Below are positions 1 to 6,842 of a stretch of 9,878 bases of DNA, in pieces; within the stretch, counting starts at the first letter, position 1; each line of letters begins with the position of its first letter. The translations under genes and the position numbers were made by a program. Source of the stretch: Desulfovibrio desulfuricans (GTDB lineage: Bacteria > Desulfobacterota > Desulfovibrionia > Desulfovibrionales > Desulfovibrionaceae); the NCBI GenBank assembly GCA_003251995.1, contig QKDT01000079.1:1-9878 (forward strand), in the 5' to 3' direction. The notes below the pieces were generated by a model. The model was not told where the DNA came from and did no database searches. It was given only the letters and a program-made list of their open reading frames with translations.

Positions 1-217
1 AGACTAAAATACGCGGCAACAGGGATTCCACGGCTTGAGCCTGTTCCGGCAGGCGAAAGGCTGACCGCCAGACCACGCGGCTGCCAATAAAGGCAGCGTT
101 ACGCAACAGGAATCCAGAACAGCCGCATCGCAAGGCACACGGCTTACAAAGGGCTGCCGCATAACCATCGCGGCGCACGACAATGATATTTCCCTCTACG
201 CTATGAGGACATCACTT
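1..217 (+). other. Leader region upstream of gap
   Basis: This stretch ahead of gap holds no gene I can recognise. One frame is open from the window edge to a TAA at 88-90 (29 codons). It could be the tail of an upstream gene, but nothing in it is identifiable. A 6-bp hairpin (GCTGCC at 80-85, AATAAA loop, GGCAGC at 92-97) overlaps that stop codon but has no T run behind it, so it is a poor terminator. Two imperfect copies of a GCAACAGG-AT-CCA string lie at 16-30 and 103-116. I found no convincing -35/-10 pair, so the gap promoter is unplaced. Confidence 0.4.
205..208 (+). promoter_or_regulatory. Ribosome binding site deciding the gap start
   Basis: GAGG lies 9 nt before the ATG at 218. It overlaps the earlier in-frame ATG at 203, which has no ribosome binding site at a usable distance. 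This favours 218 as the true start. Confidence 0.65.
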
Positions 218-1234
218 ATGAGCAGAATCAAAGTGGGCATCAACGGCTTTGGTCGTATTGGCAGGCAGGTTTTCCGCGCCCTGCACCAGAGCTATCGCGA
301 CCGGGTAGAAGTGGTCGCCATCAACGATCTTTTTGACGCGGAATCCAATTTTCACCTGCTGGAATACGATTCCGTCTATGGTCGCGCCAACCTTGACGCC
401 AAGGTTAACGGGCAGGACGCCACCGTGGGCGATTGGAACATCCACTGCTTTGCAGAACGCGACCCCAAACAGCTTACCTGGGGCGCGCACGATGTGGACA
501 TCGTGGTAGAAAGCACGGGTATTTTCCGCACTGCCACTCAGGCCGCCGTTCATATTGAAAACGGCGCCAAAAAGGTCATCATCACTGCCCCCGCCAAGGA
601 AGAAGACATCACCATTGTCATGGGCGTGAACCACGAGCAGTACGACCCCGCCAAGCACCACGTTGTTTCCAACGCCTCGTGCACCACCAACTGCCTGGCC
701 CCGGTGGCCCTTGTGCTGCAGCGCAAATTTGGCATCCAGATGGGCAACATGACCACCATCCATGCCTACACCAATGACCAGCGCATTCTGGACATGGCCC
801 ACAAGGATCCGCGCCGCGCCCGCGCCGCCGCCTGCAACATTATCCCCACCTCCACGGGTGCGGCCCAGGCCGTAGCCAAGGTTATCCCCGAACTCAAGGG
901 CAAGTTCACGGGCTATTCGCTGCGTGTACCCACCCCCACGGTTTCGGTTGTGGACTTTTCGGGCATTCTTGAAAAATCCACCGACACCGAAAGCCTGCTT
1001 GGCGAACTCAAGGAAGCTTCGGAAACCTACCTCAAGGGCATTCTGGCATACAATGAAAAGCCCCTGGTTTCCATGGACTTCAAGGGCGACCCGCATTCTT
1101 CCATTCTTGAAGCCCCCTACACCACCGTGCAGGAAGGCCGCCTGGTCAAGATTGTGGCCTGGTACGACAACGAATGGGGCTATTCCAACCGCGTGTGCGA
1201 CCTGGCCTGCCTGATGGGGGCCAAGGGCTTCTAG
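218..1234 (+). CDS. gap: Glyceraldehyde-3-phosphate dehydrogenase, type I (NAD-dependent)
   Basis: This cytoplasmic glycolytic and gluconeogenic enzyme converts glyceraldehyde-3-phosphate, phosphate and NAD+ to 1,3-bisphosphoglycerate. From the ATG at 218 the protein is 338 residues, the usual family length. It opens with the Rossmann motif INGFGRIGRQ. The catalytic motif SNASCTTNC puts the active-site cysteine near residue 155, and HAYT supplies the paired histidine near 182. The C-terminal WYDNEWGYSNR motif is intact. The Asp of AINDLFD after the second beta strand is the residue that normally selects NAD over NADP. An earlier in-frame ATG at 203 would add five residues (MRTSL), but GAGG is correctly placed only for 218. 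The gene is followed by a hairpin with a short T run and then fumC. Identity is certain; the coenzyme preference is inferred from the motif. Confidence 0.97.
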   Translation: MSRIKVGINGFGRIGRQVFRALHQSYRDRVEVVAINDLFDAESNFHLLEYDSVYGRANLDAKVNGQDATVGDWNIHCFAERDPKQLTWGAHDVDIVVESTGIFRTATQAAVHIENGAKKVIITAPAKEEDITIVMGVNHEQYDPAKHHVVSNASCTTNCLAPVALVLQRKFGIQMGNMTTIHAYTNDQRILDMAHKDPRRARAAACNIIPTSTGAAQAVAKVIPELKGKFTGYSLRVPTPTVSVVDFSGILEKSTDTESLLGELKEASETYLKGILAYNEKPLVSMDFKGDPHSSILEAPYTTVQEGRLVKIVAWYDNEWGYSNRVCDLACLMGAKGF

Positions 1235-1264
1235 CACCAACGCCGACACAAACGGACTGAACAG

Positions 1265-1305
1265 GCCCCCGGTTACCACGCCAAACGCGTGGGCCGGGGG
1301 CTTTT
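1265..1305 (+). terminator. Hairpin between gap and fumC, possible partial terminator
   Basis: GCCCCCGG (1265-1272) pairs with CCGGGGGC (1294-1301). An inner stem, CCACGC (1276-1281) with GCGTGG (1287-1292), closes a 5-nt loop. TTTT follows at 1302-1305. The stem is very strong but the T run is short, so termination may be incomplete. The fumC ribosome binding site starts at 1314, leaving almost no room for a separate promoter downstream of the hairpin. Confidence 0.75.
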
Positions 1306-1325
1306 GCCGCAAGAAGGAGCGTGCA

Positions 1326-2786
1326 ATGAGCAGTACAACGCAAAACGACCCGTCTGTTCTTGATCTCCCTGTGGGCATAGACGCTGCTGGAGAACGCGAA
1401 GAATTTGACAGCATGGGGCGGGTCATGGTGCCCGCCGATCGCTATTGGGGCGCGCAAACACAGCGATCGCTCGAACATTTTTCCATTGGCGACGACAAAA
1501 TGCCTCTGGAGATCTGCCGCGCCCTCTGCCTGATTAAAAAAGCCAGCGCGCGGGTGAACGCCAACATGGGACGCCTGCCTTTATGGAAGGCGCAGGCCAT
1601 TGACCGTGCCGCGCAAGAAGGCATGGAGGGTCTGCTGGACGGGCATTTTCCGCTGTATGTGTGGCAGACCGGCTCCGGTACGCAGACCAACATGAATGTT
1701 AACGAGGTCTTGTCCAACCGCGCCATTCAGTTACTTGGTGGAGTCATGGGCAGCCAGAAGCCCGTTGGCCCCAACGATCATGTAAACATGAGTCAGTCGT
1801 CCAACGACGCATTCCCCACCGCCATGCATCTGGCGGCTGTTCAAAGCTGCGACGCAAGGCTGCTGCCAGAGGTGGAAGCCCTGGCTGACGTGGTGGAGCG
1901 CAAGGCCGTACAGTGGATGGACGTGGTGAAGATAGGCCGCACCCATTTGCAGGACGCCGTCCCCCTGAGCGTGGGGCAGGAATGGTCGGGCTACGCGGCC
2001 CAACTGCGGGCCAGCATCGAGGATATCGCAGCGGCCCGCGATGGTCTGTACCCTCTGGCCCTTGGCGGCACTGCCGTGGGCACGGGGCTTAACGCGCCTG
2101 CCGGGTTCAGTGTGGCGGTGGCAGAAGAACTGGCGACGATCACGGGCAAGCCCTTTGTGACCGCGCCCAACAAATTTATGGCTCTGGCCTCGCAAGACGC
2201 CATTGTGCGCTTTAGCGCTTCATTGCGCGGCCTGGCAGTGGCGCTGGTTAAAATCGCCAATGACATGCGCTGGCTGGCGGCAGGGCCGCGTTGCGGCCTG
2301 GGCGAGCTGCAATTGCCAGAAAACGAGCCCGGCTCATCCATCATGCCCGGCAAGATCAATCCAACCCAATGCGAATCGCTGATCATGATCGCCATGCAGG
2401 TTATGGGTAATGACAGCACCGTTGCCCTTGCCGGAAGTCAGGGCAACTTTGAACTCAACGTCATGCGCCCCGTTGCCATCAAAAACGTCTTGCACTCCAT
2501 CGCCATTCTTGGCGACGGCTGCCGCAAATTCAGGGAGCATTCCGTTGAAGGCACCACGATCAACAGGGAAAAGATAGACTTTTTCGTCAACAATTCCCTG
2601 ATGCTGGTCACGGCGCTTTCGCCTGTAATCGGCTACCAGCAGGCGGCTAAAATTGCGGAAAAAGCCTCGGCTGAAGGCCTTACCCTCAAGCAGGCGGCCC
2701 TGGCCCTGGGCAGCGTCACTGAGGAGCAGTTTGACAGTGTTGTGCGCCCGGAAACCATGATTGGCAAAGGTCTTGCCGGGGCGTAA
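1326..2786 (+). CDS. fumC: Fumarate hydratase, class II
   Basis: This iron-independent fumarase interconverts fumarate and malate in the cytoplasm as a homotetramer, serving the TCA cycle or the succinate/fumarate branch of an anaerobe. The signature GSSIMPGKINPTQCE (about 336-350) has the NPTQCE ending typical of FumC; aspartase of the same superfamily usually has NPVIPE. Other family blocks are TGSGTQTNMNVNE (115-127), SSNDAFPTAMH (158-168) and GRTHLQDA (204-211), whose His207 corresponds to the E. coli active-site His188. The catalytic serine lies in the SS pair at 337-338. The 486 residues are about 20 more than usual because of an N-terminal extension before the first conserved block (FDSMGRVMVP). 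The start is set by AAGGAG at 1314-1319, 6 nt upstream. The gene is 91 nt after gap on the same strand, with a hairpin between. Confidence 0.95.
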   Translation: MSSTTQNDPSVLDLPVGIDAAGEREEFDSMGRVMVPADRYWGAQTQRSLEHFSIGDDKMPLEICRALCLIKKASARVNANMGRLPLWKAQAIDRAAQEGMEGLLDGHFPLYVWQTGSGTQTNMNVNEVLSNRAIQLLGGVMGSQKPVGPNDHVNMSQSSNDAFPTAMHLAAVQSCDARLLPEVEALADVVERKAVQWMDVVKIGRTHLQDAVPLSVGQEWSGYAAQLRASIEDIAAARDGLYPLALGGTAVGTGLNAPAGFSVAVAEELATITGKPFVTAPNKFMALASQDAIVRFSASLRGLAVALVKIANDMRWLAAGPRCGLGELQLPENEPGSSIMPGKINPTQCESLIMIAMQVMGNDSTVALAGSQGNFELNVMRPVAIKNVLHSIAILGDGCRKFREHSVEGTTINREKIDFFVNNSLMLVTALSPVIGYQQAAKIAEKASAEGLTLKQAALALGSVTEEQFDSVVRPETMIGKGLAGA

Positions 2787-2816
2787 ACGACCGGGCGGCC
2801 TGCCCCAGAAAGAAGC

Positions 2817-2854
2817 AAAAAATCCGGCAAGGGCTGCCCCCTGCCGGATTTTTT
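2817..2854. terminator. Bidirectional intrinsic terminator between fumC and the 2-oxoacid oxidoreductase operon
   Basis: AAAAAATCCGGCA (2817-2829) and TGCCGGATTTTTT (2842-2854) form a perfect 13-bp inverted repeat around a 12-nt loop. Read on the + strand it ends in six Ts, after fumC (stop at 2786). Read on the - strand it also ends in six Ts, after the gamma-subunit gene (stop at 2918). The two transcription units converge here, so one hairpin can serve both. Confidence 0.92.
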
Positions 2855-2917
2855 CATTTCATGGCATGCGTTGCTGCAAAGAATCTTTACAACACATATC
2901 TGTGCCCAGCTTACAAC

Positions 2918-3460
2918 TTAAGCAAAGTTGTATCCCAGCTCCAGCGCCTTGGCGTTGGCAGCGATCAGCTTGGCATAGTGGGCGCTGACCACGCGGTTCA
3001 GCGCTTCCTGCACGGCAGTAAGGGGCAACGCGCCTGTGGCCTTGAGCCATGCGCCCAGCGCCACCATGTTTGCCATTTTTACATTGCCAAGTTCATGGGC
3101 CATGTCGTTCACGGGGATATACACCGTGCGCTTGGAGCCATCCAGCAGGCTTTCTCCCACCAGCGAAGCGTTGACAATCTGCACGCCGTCAGCACTCAGG
3201 CGGGGCTGAAACTTGGAAAGCGAAGGCTCGTTAAGAATGATGGTGGACATGGGCTCACGCACCAAAGGCGAACCGATGGGGTGTTCGTCGAGTACCACCG
3301 TGCAGTTGGCGGTGCCGCCGCGCATTTCTGCGCCGTACACGGGGATAAAGCTCACTTCAAGCCCGTGTTCCATACCGGCCTGCGCCAGCAGGTTGCCAAT
3401 GAGCATCACGCCCTGACCGCCAAAGCCGGCAATAATCACATCCTGATAGGCATTAGGCAT
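2918..3460 (-). CDS. 2-oxoacid:ferredoxin oxidoreductase, gamma subunit
   Basis: This is the gamma subunit of a thiamine-pyrophosphate 2-oxoacid:ferredoxin oxidoreductase, which helps bind the CoA acceptor during oxidative decarboxylation of a 2-oxoacid to acyl-CoA. It is 180 residues, normal for a stand-alone gamma subunit. Family motifs are GFGGQGVML (12-20) near the N terminus and PVYGAEMRGG (40-49). The ATG at 3460 is chosen because GGAGG lies 6 nt upstream; a start five codons earlier at 3475 has no such support. The start lies inside the end of the beta gene (ATGCCTAA overlap), implying translational coupling. It is the last gene of the four-subunit operon and is followed by the bidirectional terminator. 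Family assignment is firm; the actual substrate, and hence the symbol (korC, vorC or porC-like), is not settled by this subunit. Confidence 0.92.
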   Translation of the reverse strand: MPNAYQDVIIAGFGGQGVMLIGNLLAQAGMEHGLEVSFIPVYGAEMRGGTANCTVVLDEHPIGSPLVREPMSTIILNEPSLSKFQPRLSADGVQIVNASLVGESLLDGSKRTVYIPVNDMAHELGNVKMANMVALGAWLKATGALPLTAVQEALNRVVSAHYAKLIAANAKALELGYNFA

Positions 3461-4256
3461 GATCCGCCTCCACACTGACCGTCACATCCTTGTACACGCC
3501 AAGGGGAAACACGGGCATCATGGCTTCGGCAATCCGCTTGTTGGCGGCGATGGGATCCAGATGCCAGTTGGTGGGGCAGCCGGAAAGCAGCTCGATAAAT
3601 CCAAAGCCAAGGCCCTGCAACTGTACTTCAAAGGCCTTGCGCATGGCTTTTTTGGCTGCACGCACATTTTTGACCGAATCCAGCGAGCAGCGGGCGGAAT
3701 AAGCCACGCCGTCCAGTTGAGCCATGATCTCCGCCATACGGATGGGGCCGCCTTCGTTGCTGATGGAACGTCCCGCCCGCGAAGTGGTGGTCTTTTGCCC
3801 CACAAGCGTGGTGGGGGCCATCTGCCCGCCGGTCATGCCGTACACGGTATTGTTGATGAAGATGCCGGTAATTTTTTCGCCACGGTTGGCGGCGTGCATG
3901 GATTCAGCCATACCAATGGCAGCCATGTCGCCATCGCCCTGATAGGTAAACACCACGGCATCGGGGCGCGCGCGGCGCACGCCGGTGGCAACGGCGCAGG
4001 CACGCCCGTGGGGAGCTTCGAGCCCGTCCACGTTAAAGTAATCGTAGGTAAAGGTGGCGCAGCCCACCGAGGCAACCAAGATGGTGCGCTCAGCCACGCC
4101 AAGTTCGTGCAGCACCTCGCTCACCAGCCTGTGGGCAATGCCGTGATGGCAGCCGGGGCAATAGTGGGTGGGGCGCTCATTGAGCACGGGGTTGGTATCA
4201 AAAACCAGGCTTTCGCCCTCGGCGGGACGCAATGCGTCCAGTTCCTGAGCTTGCAT
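3453..4256 (-). CDS. 2-oxoacid:ferredoxin oxidoreductase, beta subunit (TPP-binding)
   Basis: This is the catalytic beta subunit, carrying thiamine pyrophosphate and, in this family, a proximal [4Fe-4S] cluster. From the ATG at 4256 it is 267 residues. THYCPGCHHG (30-39) gives Cys33 and Cys36; Cys66 (VGCATF) and Cys227 (GCPTNW) are the likely remaining cluster ligands. The TPP motif runs from GDGD (107-110) to NN (135-136), followed by YGMTGGQMAPTT. The start is decided by AAGGAG at 4265-4270, 8 nt upstream; the frame extends to 4340 but that extra N terminus overlaps the alpha gene and looks nothing like the family. It begins 2 nt after the alpha stop, and its own end overlaps the gamma start. 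The text resembles the VorA/KorB type found beside VorB-like alpha subunits. The function class is certain; the substrate is inferred. Confidence 0.94.
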   Translation of the reverse strand: MQAQELDALRPAEGESLVFDTNPVLNERPTHYCPGCHHGIAHRLVSEVLHELGVAERTILVASVGCATFTYDYFNVDGLEAPHGRACAVATGVRRARPDAVVFTYQGDGDMAAIGMAESMHAANRGEKITGIFINNTVYGMTGGQMAPTTLVGQKTTTSRAGRSISNEGGPIRMAEIMAQLDGVAYSARCSLDSVKNVRAAKKAMRKAFEVQLQGLGFGFIELLSGCPTNWHLDPIAANKRIAEAMMPVFPLGVYKDVTVSVEADHA

Positions 4257-4258
4257 GA

Positions 4259-5365
4259 TTATTTCTCCTTGATGGCCTGTAGCATGGGTTCGCGCAGTGC
4301 ATCGGCACCGATGAACAGCCCCGGCATAACGCCGTGCCACAGTACGGATGCGGGGGAAACACCCGGCAGACCAAAGAGGGCCAGGCGGACATCTTCCACC
4401 ATCTGCCCCGCGTTCTGCTCCATAACCAGAAAACGCCGACCGGGCGCAAGGGCGCGCAGGGCTTCATCGGGGAAGGGAAACAGGGTTATGGGCCGGAACA
4501 GGCCGATCTTGTGCCCCTGGGCGCGCAACTGACGTATGGCGCTGCGGGCAATGCGGGCAATGGAGCCAAAGGCCACCACGATCAGTTCTGCATCGTCGGT
4601 ATCCACACATTCAAAGGCGATGTCGGCCTTCATGGATTCGTACTTGCGCATGAGCATCTGGTTACGCTCAGCCAGCGCGCCTTCCGCCAGATAAACCGAC
4701 TTGAGCAAACGCGGCGCGGCACCGGGGCCACGGCGACCGTAGCCTTCCATGCGCCAGGGCGCAGCAAGGGCGGCAAGATCCTGGGCGGATACGGCGTCCT
4801 TGGGGGGCACGCGGCGCACTGGCTCCTTGATCTGGCCCACAATGGCGTCGCCCAGCACCATGACCGGGTTGGCATATTTGAACGCCAGGGCAAAAGCCCT
4901 GAACATGAAGTCGTAGCATTCTTGCGCGGTGGAGGGAGCCAGCACCAGGTTACGGTGGTCGCCGTGTCCGCCACCCTTGACGGCCTGAAAATAATCGCCC
5001 TGCGAGGGGCCGATATCGCCAAGGCCAGGGCCGCCGCGCTGCATGTTGACGATGACGCCGGGGATCTGGCTGCCAGCCATGTAAGAAATGCCTTCCTGCA
5101 TGAGCGAAATGCCGCAACTGGAGGAAGATGTGAGCGAGGGGATGCCGCTGGCGGCAGCACCCAACAGCATGTTGATGGCGCCGACTTCGCTTTCTGCCTG
5201 CACAAACTGCCCGCCGTTTTCAGGCAGCAAGGAGGAAAGCGCTTCCGGCACTTCGTTTTGGGGGGTGATGGGATAGCCGAAATAACAGCGGCAACCCGCA
5301 TCTATGGCACCAAAGGCCACGCCCTCGTTGCCCTTGATGAGGACACGTTCTGTAGTGGCGCTCAT
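4259..5365 (-). CDS. vorB: 2-oxoacid:ferredoxin oxidoreductase, alpha subunit (VorB/KorA type)
   Basis: This alpha subunit combines the pyrimidine-binding domain and the transketolase C-terminal-like domain of a 2-oxoacid:ferredoxin oxidoreductase. It is 368 residues and full length. The N-terminal KGNEGVAFGAIDAGC is followed by GYPITP (30-35), the conserved loop at the active site, then QAESEVGAINM (56-66) and RGGPGLGDIGPSQGDYFQ (110-127). The last block is characteristic, as I recall the family, of VorB-type 2-oxoisovalerate enzymes rather than KorA of 2-oxoglutarate enzymes. The C-terminal domain begins near residue 260 (ELIVVAFGSIARIAR). The ATG overlaps the ferredoxin stop as ATGA, with a G-rich Shine-Dalgarno sequence 6 nt upstream. 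Likely products are branched-chain acyl-CoA and reduced ferredoxin, but a broad or 2-oxoglutarate specificity cannot be excluded. Confidence 0.9.
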   Translation of the reverse strand: MSATTERVLIKGNEGVAFGAIDAGCRCYFGYPITPQNEVPEALSSLLPENGGQFVQAESEVGAINMLLGAAASGIPSLTSSSSCGISLMQEGISYMAGSQIPGVIVNMQRGGPGLGDIGPSQGDYFQAVKGGGHGDHRNLVLAPSTAQECYDFMFRAFALAFKYANPVMVLGDAIVGQIKEPVRRVPPKDAVSAQDLAALAAPWRMEGYGRRGPGAAPRLLKSVYLAEGALAERNQMLMRKYESMKADIAFECVDTDDAELIVVAFGSIARIARSAIRQLRAQGHKIGLFRPITLFPFPDEALRALAPGRRFLVMEQNAGQMVEDVRLALFGLPGVSPASVLWHGVMPGLFIGADALREPMLQAIKEK

Positions 5366-5586
5366 GCTTCGCCCCCCTTGGTTTTCGCGCTTTTAAAAAC
5401 ACGTATTGCCACGTCGGGGCACATGACCGCACACGAAGCGCAGCCAGTACATTGGCCTTCCATTTCCATTACTTCATAACCGTGTCGGTTAAACCGGCCC
5501 GAAGGCTTCAGGATGTGCACCGGGCAGACTTCCACACACAGGCGGCAGCCTTTGCAGCGCTCTTCCATAAATACAACTCTCGACAT
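5362..5586 (-). CDS. 2x[4Fe-4S] ferredoxin subunit of 2-oxoacid oxidoreductase (delta)
   Basis: This small iron-sulfur subunit passes electrons from the TPP/cluster core to soluble ferredoxin. The 74-residue protein has two complete bacterial-ferredoxin motifs, CKGCRLCVEVCP (Cys 11, 14, 17, 21) and CTGCASCAVMCP (Cys 46, 49, 52, 56), each expected to hold one [4Fe-4S] cluster. A spacer of about 24 residues separates them. The ATG at 5586 is preferred because AAGGAG (5592-5597) lies 5 nt upstream. A GTG at 5625 would add 13 residues but touches the queA stop and has no ribosome binding site. The gene leads the D-A-B-C operon, and its stop overlaps the alpha start (ATGA). It might also be labelled korD, oorD or porD; the motif content does not separate these. 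Confidence 0.92.
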   Translation of the reverse strand: MSRVVFMEERCKGCRLCVEVCPVHILKPSGRFNRHGYEVMEMEGQCTGCASCAVMCPDVAIRVFKSAKTKGGEA

Positions 5587-5591
5587 TTCAG

Positions 5592-5597
5592 CTCCTT
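5592..5597 (-). promoter_or_regulatory. Ribosome binding site of the ferredoxin subunit
   Basis: AAGGAG on the minus strand lies 5 nt before the ATG at 5586. It sits inside the 39-nt gap after queA and fixes the short, 74-residue start. No -35/-10 pair or terminator is visible in the gap. Confidence 0.75.
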
Positions 5598-5625
5598 GGG
5601 ATTCCACACCCGCATCATTAAGCAC

Positions 5626-6723
5626 TCAGCGAATAAGCATGGCATCGCCATATGAGAAGAACCGATACCCCCTGCTCACGGCCTCGGCGTAGGCATCAAG
5701 CACACGCTTGCGCCCTGCCAGGGCAGAAACCAGCATGATCAGGGAAGATTCAGGCAGATGAAAGTTTGTCAGCAGGCCGTCAACCACACGGAAGGGTCTG
5801 CCGGGATACAAAAAGATGTCTGTCCAGCCAGTAAAGGGCTGCACTCTGCCGCACAGCTCCGCCACGCCTTCCATGGAACGCAGGCTGGTGGTGCCAACGG
5901 CGATTACGGGCCGCCCCTCGCGCTTGGCCTCGGCAATGGCAAGGGCCGTTGCCTCGGGCATTTCCACATACTCCCTGTGCATGCGGTGACCACGAATGTC
6001 CGTGCTGCGCACAGGGCTGAAGGTTCCGTACCCGACATACAGGGTTACGTCTGCCCACTGAAAGCCCTTGGCAAGCAGGGTTTGGCGCATTTCAGGGGTA
6101 AAGTGCAAACCAGCAGTGGGCGCGGCTACAGAACCCGTCTTGTCCTCGCGGGAATAGATGGTCTGGTAGCGGCTCAGGTCTTCTTCCGCGTCTGTCCGCT
6201 TGATATAGGGCGGCAGGGGAATGTGCCCGGTGGCGGCAAAGGCCTTGGAAAGGTCGCCATCCCAGGCCAGGCGCACACGCCGGTGACCAAATTCGCCCGA
6301 TTCCAGCACGGTCACGCTGATGCCCGCGCCAAAATCCAGCTTTTCGCCATCGCGGATACTGCCGCCGGAACGTATGAGCCCCTCGACTTCCGCGCTGGAG
6401 CCGCCAAGTTTGTCGGCCCGCGCCCTTTCAAGCACCAACGGCAGGGGCGTGAGTAGCAAAAACTCCACCTTGCCGCCGGTGGAGCGTGTTCCCAGCAGAC
6501 GCGCCTGCAATACGCGGGAATTATTGGCTACCAGCAGCGCGCCCTCGGGCAGGCAAGCGGGCAGATCACTAAACTGATGGTGTTCAAGATTCAGTGCGCC
6601 TTGACGCGGCATTACCAGCAGCCGGGAAGTCCCGCGCTCTTCAGGCGGAAACTGGGCTATCTGTGATTCAGGCAATGCAAAATTATAACTTTCGAGAAAA
6701 AAATCCGCTTCCTCAGTGGGCAT
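5626..6723 (-). CDS. queA: S-adenosylmethionine:tRNA ribosyltransferase-isomerase
   Basis: QueA transfers and isomerises the ribose of S-adenosylmethionine onto 7-aminomethyl-7-deazaguanine at the wobble base of tRNAs for Tyr, His, Asn and Asp, giving epoxyqueuosine. The 365-residue protein carries the whole family pattern: an early LPESQIAQFP block (17-26), VANNSRV near 65, VAAPTAGLHFTPEM in the middle, GTTSLRSMEG, the late TNFHLPESSLIMLVSALAG block and the C-terminal YRFFSYGDAMLI. The ATG at 6723 has only a weak GAGG 10 nt upstream. It is divergent from the lipoprotein gene and 39 nt upstream of the ferredoxin gene on the same strand, with no terminator between. That makes it the probable first gene of a five-gene transcript. 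No functional link between tRNA modification and the oxidoreductase is evident. Confidence 0.97.
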   Translation of the reverse strand: MPTEEADFFLESYNFALPESQIAQFPPEERGTSRLLVMPRQGALNLEHHQFSDLPACLPEGALLVANNSRVLQARLLGTRSTGGKVEFLLLTPLPLVLERARADKLGGSSAEVEGLIRSGGSIRDGEKLDFGAGISVTVLESGEFGHRRVRLAWDGDLSKAFAATGHIPLPPYIKRTDAEEDLSRYQTIYSREDKTGSVAAPTAGLHFTPEMRQTLLAKGFQWADVTLYVGYGTFSPVRSTDIRGHRMHREYVEMPEATALAIAEAKREGRPVIAVGTTSLRSMEGVAELCGRVQPFTGWTDIFLYPGRPFRVVDGLLTNFHLPESSLIMLVSALAGRKRVLDAYAEAVSRGYRFFSYGDAMLIR

Positions 6724-6763
6724 GATACGTGGGCCTCGTTAATGAACCTCTCACGCTGCGGGC

Positions 6764-6792
6764 TTGTCAGCATGCGGCGGAGGGGCTAGTGT
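6764..6792 (+). promoter_or_regulatory. Candidate sigma70-type promoter for the lipoprotein-coaBC operon
   Basis: TTGTCA (6764-6769, 5 of 6 bases match the -35 consensus) is followed after 17 nt by TAGTGT (6787-6792, a weak -10 with 3 of 6 matches). It lies 50 nt upstream of the lipoprotein start in the queA/lipoprotein divergent gap. The complementary strand of the same spot reads CTGACA, which could act as a -35 for queA. This is a prediction by eye only. Confidence 0.35.
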
Positions 6793-6842
6793 ACTTGGGT
6801 TGTTTCCGGAGCATTCCACGCCGGAAGGAGGAGATTATAGCC

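Noticed and set aside
1..200. Riboswitch or structured RNA ahead of gap
   Set aside because: Some short strings (for example CGGCTTACA near 141-149) recall conserved RNA elements, but no set of boxes in the right order or supporting stems could be assembled.
203..217. Earlier ATG for gap
   Set aside because: It would add only MRTSL, lacks a ribosome binding site, and overlaps the GAGG that serves the ATG at 218.
212..1426. Long open frame of 404 codons on the minus strand opposite gap
   Set aside because: It is the antisense shadow of a strongly conserved GAPDH gene in GC-rich DNA. The translation is Gly/His/Val-rich with no family motif, and it runs into the fumC start region.
4257..4340. 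N-terminal extension of the beta subunit
   Set aside because: It lies within the alpha gene and has unrelated Arg/His-rich sequence, while a proper AAGGAG precedes the ATG at 4256.
3459..5479. Two long plus-strand frames opposite the alpha and beta oxidoreductase genes
   Set aside because: Both are mirror frames of confidently identified genes, with His/Gly/Ala-rich translations and no ribosome binding site or domain.
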